From Actinomycetota bacterium (GTDB lineage: Bacteria > Actinomycetota > Actinomycetes > Nanopelagicales > Nanopelagicaceae): a stretch of 19,745 nt of DNA. A program made the position numbers and the translations under genes. Below the pieces are notes generated by a model. It was not told the DNA's origin and searched no databases. It saw only the letters and a program-made list of their open reading frames with translations. How positions within the stretch are numbered: the first letter of the stretch is position 1; every line of letters starts with the position of its first letter. Of the stretch, positions 14,990 to 19,745 are shown in pieces. The stretch spans positions 1-19,745 of the forward strand of contig WLDZ01000008.1 of the NCBI GenBank assembly GCA_009704515.1, written 5' to 3'.

Positions 14990-15502
14990 ATGAGCGTAAT
15001 CGCCACTTTGAATGTCGGCGCAAATGGCGCGACTTCATTGGCTGGCTCATCGACAGGCATCTCTACTGCTGTCGATAGAGAGCGTTTTTTGAAACTGCAT
15101 CGCCGAGCCAGTGTCCATATCGCGGGACCAAATAGCGCCTCCAGCGAGCTTTACACATCAACGAAAATTCCACTGGTGATTCTTACTCGCTCAACTCATA
15201 ACGAGAGCAAGCAGGGGCGCGAGATCATCAATACCTCCAATGGTTTGCAAGGTGTGATGCGCGATATCAAATCTCGATTTCCTGCACCAATCGTTGTGGA
15301 AGCAGGTCCGACTTTACTGAAGGCACTGATAGAACAAGGGTGTATCGAAGAGATTGAGCTATCGATCTCGCCGCTACTAGGTGATGGCAATTTTATTGAT
15401 TACACCGAGCTACTTTCTCACTTCAACTTAACAAGTGATGAAACTATTGATGGAACTCGATTACTGCATGGAAGATATAACGGCGACTCCACCTACCGCT
15501 AA
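14990..15502 (+). CDS. RibD C-terminal-domain (pyrimidine reductase-like) protein, divergent
   Basis: A short protein (170 residues from ATG 14990) related to the dihydrofolate-reductase-like RibD_C reductases. It has SVIATLNVGANGATSLAG aligned with the usual SLDG-containing start, DRERFLKLHRRASVHIAG aligned with the typical DR..F..LR..AD..lvG, and VEAGPTLLKALIEQGCIEEIELSISPLLGDG, which matches the EGGPTLL...l.dEl.l...P.l.G end. The Asp of SLDG is replaced by Asn with an insertion, and the mid-region G.GT...EgY motif is degenerate, so catalytic activity is doubtful. The start is uncertain: GTG 14966 (178 residues) and an upstream frame to 14852 are possible, but the latter overlaps the NlpC gene. 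The 3' end overlaps the convergent EamA gene by 42 bp. Family probable, function unknown. Confidence 0.7.
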   Translation: MSVIATLNVGANGATSLAGSSTGISTAVDRERFLKLHRRASVHIAGPNSASSELYTSTKIPLVILTRSTHNESKQGREIINTSNGLQGVMRDIKSRFPAPIVVEAGPTLLKALIEQGCIEEIELSISPLLGDGNFIDYTELLSHFNLTSDETIDGTRLLHGRYNGDSTYR

Positions 15503-16306
15503 CACAATTCCAATGTATTGGACTTTGTGAAGTCGTTCGTGCAAAAACGCAAATGCCAAGACAGCGGTAGCAATGGGATAGAGCGCACCGAGAACCATAG
15601 CAATTGAAACCAACCCCTTGGTTGTGGCAACACCTAAAAGTAAATTGGCCAGAAAATCAGAGATACCTATACCGATAAGAAGTGGGATGTGTCGCTTTTG
15701 GACTCCACCAAAATTTCCTCGCTTAACAAAATATCCGACAGTTACAAAGAATGTTGTTACACGCATTGTTGTCATTGTAAGCAATGAACTTATCTCAGAA
15801 CCGATACTCATAAAGGTCAATGCTGCGCCAAAACCACATGCTGCACCGAGTGCAAGCAATATCGGTTTAATGGGAAGCCCAGATGAAATCTCTGGACCAC
15901 TTGCTAAGAAAGCCCCAATGATTGCGGCGACGACTCCAAGAGTTACCGGTCGTGAAAGTGACTCATCTGCAATTACTAGTGCAAATGTAAGTGGGATCAG
16001 AACGCTTAACGATGAGATTGGCGAAACTACTCCCATTCGACCAGTAGATAATCCCGCGTAGAGACATAACAAACCGGCATAACCGCTCAAGCCTGCAAGA
16101 GCACCATTGATGAGATAACCATCGCTAGCGAGATTTGGGGCGATCCAATCTTGCGAAATGATTACTAGAAGAATTCCGAAGATAAGTCCAAATGCCTGAT
16201 TAATGCCGAGAACAACCATGGCGGGATACTTCTTACTGAGATTACCTGCGTGATAATCGGCACTCCCCCACAGCAGGCTCGATAGGAGCGCAAGGAGGGT
16301 GGCCAT
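15461..16306 (-). CDS. EamA/DMT-superfamily transporter
   Basis: An integral membrane protein of 281 residues with ten predicted hydrophobic helices in two EamA halves. The first half (about 1-137) begins MATLLALLSSLLWGSADYHAG, the usual alanine/leucine-rich start with the WG motif, and includes SPISSLSVLIPLTFALVIADE. The second half (about 145-281) includes MVLGALYPIATAVLAFAFLHERL, the conserved YP...ER pattern before the last helix. These proteins export or import small metabolites; the substrate cannot be told. Start ATG 16306 is preceded by TACTCT with a 6-nt gap and lacks a Shine-Dalgarno. It is divergent from DUF3000 (59 bp), and its last 42 bp overlap the convergent RibD-like gene. Family sure. 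Confidence 0.9.
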   Translation of the reverse strand: MATLLALLSSLLWGSADYHAGNLSKKYPAMVVLGINQAFGLIFGILLVIISQDWIAPNLASDGYLINGALAGLSGYAGLLCLYAGLSTGRMGVVSPISSLSVLIPLTFALVIADESLSRPVTLGVVAAIIGAFLASGPEISSGLPIKPILLALGAACGFGAALTFMSIGSEISSLLTMTTMRVTTFFVTVGYFVKRGNFGGVQKRHIPLLIGIGISDFLANLLLGVATTKGLVSIAMVLGALYPIATAVLAFAFLHERLHKVQYIGIVLAVGGVAVISSMQ

Positions 16307-16365
16307 GTGAGCAGAGTACCTCGGCGCCTCCCCGATTTTGCATCACTTCAATTTAGAATTGCCCT
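16307..16365. promoter_or_regulatory. 59-bp divergent leaderless promoter between the EamA and DUF3000 genes
   Basis: On minus, TACTCT (16313-16318) lies 6 nt before ATG 16306. On plus, TAGAAT (16354-16359) lies 6 nt before GTG 16366. No Shine-Dalgarno is present on either side and no good -35 is seen. The plus TAGAAT is the best -10 match in the window. Confidence 0.5.
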
Positions 16366-16956
16366 GTGAAGACCAATGTGACATTCTCTTTTGAATCAAT
16401 GATTGCAGTTCTGCGAGAATTCACGCCACGAGTAGAAATTATCTTGGAGGAAGTACCCGCTCCACAGAAACTTGCCCAGTACTCCTTTGCATTTACGGCA
16501 GATGTGAGCAACGGTCTACTGGGTGAAGGCGAAGATGAACTCGCATCTGGTCGATTCGTAATTCTCCACGAACCTGGTGGGCAGGATACTTGGGAAGGCG
16601 AATTTCGCTGCGTAACATTTATGCGGGCAACGGTAGATAGCGAAATGCATGAAGATCCACTACTCCCTGAAGTTGGTTGGAATTGGTTGCTCGATAGCTT
16701 GCAGGAAGCCGATGCGCTTTACAGCGCACCATCTGGAACGGTAACTCGAGTCTCTAGCGCTTCATTTGGAAAACTTAGTTCGCGCCACGATGAATCTGAA
16801 GTTGAGATACGAGCCTCATGGTCACCAATCCTGACATCAGCTGTCGAGTTGATTCCACATGTTCAAGCTTGGTGTAATTTTATAAGCGAGGTTGCCGGAC
16901 TTCCTCCGCTTCAAGAAGGCGTTACATCTCTGCGCACAACACGTCGCCGTGGCTGA
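16366..16956 (+). CDS. DUF3000 family protein
   Basis: A 196-residue protein of unknown function in a family restricted to Actinobacteria. Recognisable segments are the N-terminal helix FESMIAVLREF, the RFVILHEPGGQDTWEGEFRCVTF strand region (about 68-90), EVGWNWLLDSLQEAD (about 103-117), GTVTRVSSASFGKLS, and the C-terminal AWCNFISEVAGLPPLQEGVTSL. It has no signal peptide, membrane helix or known catalytic motif. The start is GTG 16366, with TAGAAT 6 nt before it, so probably leaderless. The gene directly precedes the RNase D gene and overlaps it by 8 bp, an arrangement common in Actinobacteria, where the two are usually neighbours. A link to RNA metabolism is therefore plausible but unproven. 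Confidence 0.9.
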   Translation: MKTNVTFSFESMIAVLREFTPRVEIILEEVPAPQKLAQYSFAFTADVSNGLLGEGEDELASGRFVILHEPGGQDTWEGEFRCVTFMRATVDSEMHEDPLLPEVGWNWLLDSLQEADALYSAPSGTVTRVSSASFGKLSSRHDESEVEIRASWSPILTSAVELIPHVQAWCNFISEVAGLPPLQEGVTSLRTTRRRG

Positions 16957-18253
16957 ACTGCTCACCGCGCCTTACGATGGGCTTCCCAAACTCATTGCAA
17001 CGCAATCGCAGTTTGAGGAGATGCTTACTCAACTAGCACAAGGTAATGGTCCCTTTGCCGTTGATGCAGAACGCGCTTCAGGCTATCGCTACAGCGCCCG
17101 CGCATACTTGATTCAGATAAAGCGCACCGGTGGTGGCTTGCACCTCATTGATCCGATTCCATTTGGCACCGATCATGCACTCTTTCAAAGATTAAATCAG
17201 CTCTGGCAAAACGAAGAAGTGATTCTCCACGCCAGTACACAAGATCTTCCATGCCTGCGTGAACTCGGTCTCAATCCCACTCGATTATTTGATACCGAAC
17301 TTGCTGGTCGGATTGCAGGTATGCCTCGCGTAGCACTTGGAACTCTGACTGAAACAATTCTTGATATTTCGTTAGCAAAAGAACACTCTGCTCAAGATTG
17401 GTCAATCCGGCCATTACCTGATGATTGGCTTACTTATGCAGCACTTGATGTAGAACTCCTCGTTGATTTGCGCGATGAAATTGAGAAGATTTTGGAAGAT
17501 AAGGGCAAGCTCAGTTGGGCAGAGGAAGAATTCTCGGCCATTCTTACCGCCCCCGCTGCTGCTAAACGCGTCGATCCTTGGCGGCGTACATCTGGATCTC
17601 ATAAATTACGCAAACGCGAAGAGCTAGTTGTAGTGCGAGAGTTATGGATTAAGCGAGATGAGCTAGCGCGCGAACTCGATATATCGCAAGGTCGCTTACT
17701 TAGTGATCTTGCGATTTCAACTCTTGCAATTGCAAGTCAGATTCAGCCATTGACTAGCAAGAAGCAGCTCGAGAAGGCGCTTCGCCCCATAGGCATTCGT
17801 GCTCGCTGGATGGAGTATTGCGATCTTTGGATAACTGCCATCGAAGGTGCGCTAGCAATTCCCACCGAAGAGCTTCCGCCGCTTAAGGTCAAAGGTGATG
17901 GCTTGCCCCACATCAAAATTTGGCGTGAGCGCTTTCCTGAAAAATATATTCCGCTTTCACATGCTCGCGCCAGATTGGCGGATGCTGCATCAGAGCGAGA
18001 ACTTCCGGTGGAGAACTTACTTACCCCTGAATTTATGAGAAAAATCTGTTGGAACTATGGCGGAAGTTCGGCGCTAGTTACTGATATCGCAAGTGATCTC
18101 GCGTCCTGGGGAGCCCGACAGTGGCAGATTGAAATCACTGCGCCAATCTTGAGTGCCTGTCTTGACGAGAAAGAAGCGCTGCCAGAGCCCGCAAAAGAGG
18201 AAGCGCTTGAGCAAGAGGGAGAAATTGAGGAAGAAAAAGGCGTAAGCGGATAG
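16949..18253 (+). CDS. rnd: Ribonuclease D (DEDDy 3'-5' exoribonuclease with HRDC domain)
   Basis: A 3'-5' exonuclease that trims tRNA and other small RNA 3' ends. The 434-residue protein has all DEDDy catalytic positions: Asp39 and Glu41 in FAVDAERA, Asp99 in LHASTQDLPCL, and Tyr163 with Asp167 in TYAALDVELL. An HRDC domain follows (about 222-300; ELWIKRDELARELDISQGRL), then a C-terminal extension (300-420) and a glutamate-rich tail. This is the typical actinobacterial architecture. Start GTG 16949 overlaps the DUF3000 stop by 8 bp; the longer frame to TTG 16892 would add residues without family similarity. No strong Shine-Dalgarno is seen, so translational coupling is likely. Very sure of family; the natural RNA targets are inferred. 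Confidence 0.93.
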   Translation: MAELLTAPYDGLPKLIATQSQFEEMLTQLAQGNGPFAVDAERASGYRYSARAYLIQIKRTGGGLHLIDPIPFGTDHALFQRLNQLWQNEEVILHASTQDLPCLRELGLNPTRLFDTELAGRIAGMPRVALGTLTETILDISLAKEHSAQDWSIRPLPDDWLTYAALDVELLVDLRDEIEKILEDKGKLSWAEEEFSAILTAPAAAKRVDPWRRTSGSHKLRKREELVVVRELWIKRDELARELDISQGRLLSDLAISTLAIASQIQPLTSKKQLEKALRPIGIRARWMEYCDLWITAIEGALAIPTEELPPLKVKGDGLPHIKIWRERFPEKYIPLSHARARLADAASERELPVENLLTPEFMRKICWNYGGSSALVTDIASDLASWGARQWQIEITAPILSACLDEKEALPEPAKEEALEQEGEIEEEKGVSG

Positions 18254-18273
18254 CGTTTTTCTTTACTGGCGAG

Positions 18274-18308
18274 TAACATAAAAGCCTCAGCGTGTGCACC
18301 GCACGCTG
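18274..18308 (+). promoter_or_regulatory. Putative fadA promoter and 5'-leader hairpin
   Basis: A -10-like TAACAT (18274-18279) is followed by a 7-bp perfect inverted repeat CAGCGTG (18288-18294) / CACGCTG (18302-18308) with a 7-nt loop. A transcript starting near 18286 would open with this hairpin and then reach the AAAGGAG Shine-Dalgarno (18314-18320). No T-run follows, so it is not a terminator for rnd. Confidence 0.4.
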
Positions 18309-18326
18309 GCAATAAAGGAGCTCCTC

Positions 18327-19529
18327 GTGTCCCAGATATCCCCTCGTACCGTTGTCCTAGTCGATGCCGTGCGCACTCCATTCGGAAAAGCCGGTAGCTC
18401 ATTTAATGGCACACGTGCTGACGATTTGATGGTCCGTGCAATTCGCGGATTACTTGAGCGAAATCCCAATCTTCCGATCAACCAAATTGACGATGTTTCA
18501 ATCGCTGCTGCGACGCAGACTGGTGATCAAGGGATGAATATTGGTCGAAGCGCCGCCCTCCTTGCGGGAATACCTAACTCTGTTCCTGGTTATTCAATTG
18601 ATCGCTGGTGCGCTGGTGCGCTCACCGCAACAACAACTATTGCTGGTGGTATTGCAATGGGAGCTCTCGATATTGGATTAGCTGGTGGCGTTGAGCATAT
18701 GGGCAACCACCCAATGGGTGAACTCATGGATCCGAATCCACGCTACTTAGCTGAGCGAATCGTAGATACCGATGCGCTATCAATGGGAGCAACAGCTGAA
18801 CGTTTACATGATCGCTTCCCAACTCTTACCAAAGAGCGAGCTGATCGCTACGCACTTAATTCACAGTTAAAGACTGCGAAAGCTTATGAAGAAGGAAAGA
18901 TACAACGCGATTTGATTCCTACTGCGGCACGTTCTGCCGAACTAGGCTGGACAATTATTTCTGCGGATGAGGGACCTCGTCCGACAACAACCATGGAAGG
19001 CCTTGCTGGTCTAAAAACTCCATTTAGAGCAGCAGGTCGTGTAACTGCTGGAAACTCATCAGGACTTAACGATGGCGCAACTATCGCTTTGCTAGCGAGT
19101 GAAGAGAAGGCGAACGAACTTGGTCTGACAATCAAGGCAAAAATGGTGACATTCGCCTTCGCTGGTGTTGAGCCTGAGGTGATGGGTTATGGACCTGTTC
19201 CATCAACAATTAAGGCACTCTCAAAAGCAGGGTTAGATATTAAAGATATCGGGGCCTTTGAAATCAATGAAGCATTTGCGGTTCAGGTACTGGCATTTCT
19301 CGAACATTTCGGAATCGCTGATGATGATCCTCGTGTCAATCCATACGGTGGTGCAATCGCAGTTGGTCACCCACTCGCCTCATCAGGAGTGCGTTTGATG
19401 ATCAACTTGGCGCGCACCTTCGAAGCGGATCCATCAATCAGATATGGAATCACCACAATGTGCATCGGACTTGGTATGGGTGGAACAGTAATTTGGGAGA
19501 ACCCACACTTCACAGGAGGAAAGAAATAA
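18327..19529 (+). CDS. fadA: Acetyl-CoA C-acyltransferase (thiolase, FadA)
   Basis: Cleaves 3-ketoacyl-CoA to acetyl-CoA and a shortened acyl-CoA, the last step of beta-oxidation. The 400-residue protein has the nucleophile Cys95 in DRWCAGAL, GGVEHMGNHPMG (120-131), NEAFAVQ (314-320), His348 in GGAIAVGHPLASSG, and Cys379 in CIGLGMGG, so all catalytic residues are present. Length is normal for the family (about 390-405). The start is GTG 18327, decided by the AAAGGAG Shine-Dalgarno 6 nt upstream; an upstream in-frame start near 18294 lies before this site and inside the hairpin. Its TAA overlaps the fadB ATG by one base (TAATG). Together they make the FadA-FadB beta-oxidation complex. Very sure. 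Confidence 0.96.
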   Translation: MSQISPRTVVLVDAVRTPFGKAGSSFNGTRADDLMVRAIRGLLERNPNLPINQIDDVSIAAATQTGDQGMNIGRSAALLAGIPNSVPGYSIDRWCAGALTATTTIAGGIAMGALDIGLAGGVEHMGNHPMGELMDPNPRYLAERIVDTDALSMGATAERLHDRFPTLTKERADRYALNSQLKTAKAYEEGKIQRDLIPTAARSAELGWTIISADEGPRPTTTMEGLAGLKTPFRAAGRVTAGNSSGLNDGATIALLASEEKANELGLTIKAKMVTFAFAGVEPEVMGYGPVPSTIKALSKAGLDIKDIGAFEINEAFAVQVLAFLEHFGIADDDPRVNPYGGAIAVGHPLASSGVRLMINLARTFEADPSIRYGITTMCIGLGMGGTVIWENPHFTGGKK

Positions 19530-19745
19530 TGACGATTGCAATTACGCTGCCAGAAGGTGCGCCCGAAGAAGTTGTTACCGTCGCTAAAGTGCGAGATATT
19601 GATCTGGCGCCATTTGGCCATAAAGGCACTCTTGCGCTTATCACCCTTGATAATGGCCACGATCACAATCGTCCCAATACGCTCGGGCCTCAATCACTTG
19701 CATCACTTGATGCTGCAATCACTGAGGCACTTTCGCATAACCCAT
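19529..19745 (+). CDS. fadB: 3-hydroxyacyl-CoA dehydrogenase/enoyl-CoA hydratase FadB (partial, N-terminus only)
   Basis: The first 72 codons are present; the gene runs off the window. The reading MTIAITLPEGAPEEVVTV, then a GTLALITLDNG strand and PQSLASLDAAITEALSHNP match the N-terminal enoyl-CoA hydratase domain of actinobacterial FadB-type multifunctional proteins. The full protein (about 700 residues) would hydrate enoyl-CoA and oxidise 3-hydroxyacyl-CoA, supplying 3-ketoacyl-CoA to the FadA thiolase encoded immediately upstream. The ATG shares its A with the fadA stop (TAATG). An excellent AGGAGG Shine-Dalgarno lies at 19514-19519, 9 nt before the start. The catalytic residues lie beyond the window and cannot be checked. 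Confidence 0.85.
   Translation, partial: MTIAITLPEGAPEEVVTVAKVRDIDLAPFGHKGTLALITLDNGHDHNRPNTLGPQSLASLDAAITEALSHNP

Noticed and set aside
15618..16061. 147-codon plus-strand frame inside the EamA gene
   Set aside because: It is antisense to a clear membrane transporter, is rich in Pro, Ser and Arg without any domain, and has no start signal.
16892..16948. Upstream TTG start for RNase D
   Set aside because: The extra 19 residues are a different-frame reading of the DUF3000 C-terminus; GTG 16949 gives a normal N-terminus.
18288..18308. Terminator for the RNase D gene
   Set aside because: A 7-bp stem without a following T-run, placed just before the fadA Shine-Dalgarno; more likely a leader hairpin.
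1..19745. CRISPR arrays, defence islands, prophage or insertion sequences
   Set aside because: No spaced direct repeats, transposase, integrase, terminal repeats or cas genes were seen; the Cas4-like nuclease stands alone.

Overview
This window looks like a piece of a small, moderately low-GC actinobacterial chromosome. The gene content is typical of Actinobacteria: an Ino1 inositol-phosphate synthase of the mycobacterial type, the Actinobacteria-restricted DUF3000 family next to a DEDDy RNase D, a PimB'-like mannosyltransferase, and an NlpC/P60 hydrolase. The modest GC content, very tight packing and likely leaderless starts suggest the freshwater acI / Nanopelagicales group, but that placement is an inference from style and not proven. 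No tRNA, rRNA, CRISPR array, insertion sequence or integrase was seen.

Layout. Positions 1-1529 (minus) carry a coupled pair for acyl-CoA or lipid metabolism: an enoyl-CoA isomerase-like protein followed by an HSDL2-type short-chain dehydrogenase that is cut by the window edge. A strong terminator (1581-1614) separates this pair from the padR-ino1 operon (1636-3266, minus), in which the PadR regulator is broken by an in-frame amber codon. A 222-bp divergent region leads to a plus-strand run: a UraA-type uracil permease, a LysE/RhtB exporter and a PD-(D/E)XK nuclease with a probable Fe-S cluster. Next come an acyltransferase (minus), a plus-strand pair (acidic unknown protein and Gfo/Idh/MocA oxidoreductase), then a ROK glucokinase and an SRPBCC protein (minus).

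From 9688 a plus-strand operon carries a FadD15-like acyl-CoA synthetase and a compact two-component system. It converges on pimB' and an NlpC/P60 hydrolase (minus). Then follow a divergent RibD-C-like reductase (plus), an EamA transporter (minus), and the plus-strand series DUF3000, RNase D, FadA thiolase and the beginning of FadB.

Functional links. Ino1 (inositol phosphate) and PimB' (mannosylation of phosphatidylinositol) lie at the two ends of the phosphatidylinositol mannoside route. PlsC, FadD and the NlpC/P60 enzyme add lipid and wall functions. The plsC / glk / SRPBCC / fadD15 / pimB' / NlpC grouping resembles, from memory, the Rv2182c-Rv2190c region of Mycobacterium tuberculosis and the cg2398-cg2402 region of Corynebacterium glutamicum. 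FadA/FadB, the isomerase and the acyl-CoA ligase indicate beta-oxidation.

This is mostly conserved core chromosome. I found no convincing new multi-gene system. The most useful oddities are the amber-interrupted PadR with nearby operator-like repeats, the sensorless kinase and regulator inserted between fadD and pimB', the tandem repeat in the signal peptide of the NlpC/P60 protein, and a recurring TAnnnT element 6-7 nt before start codons.
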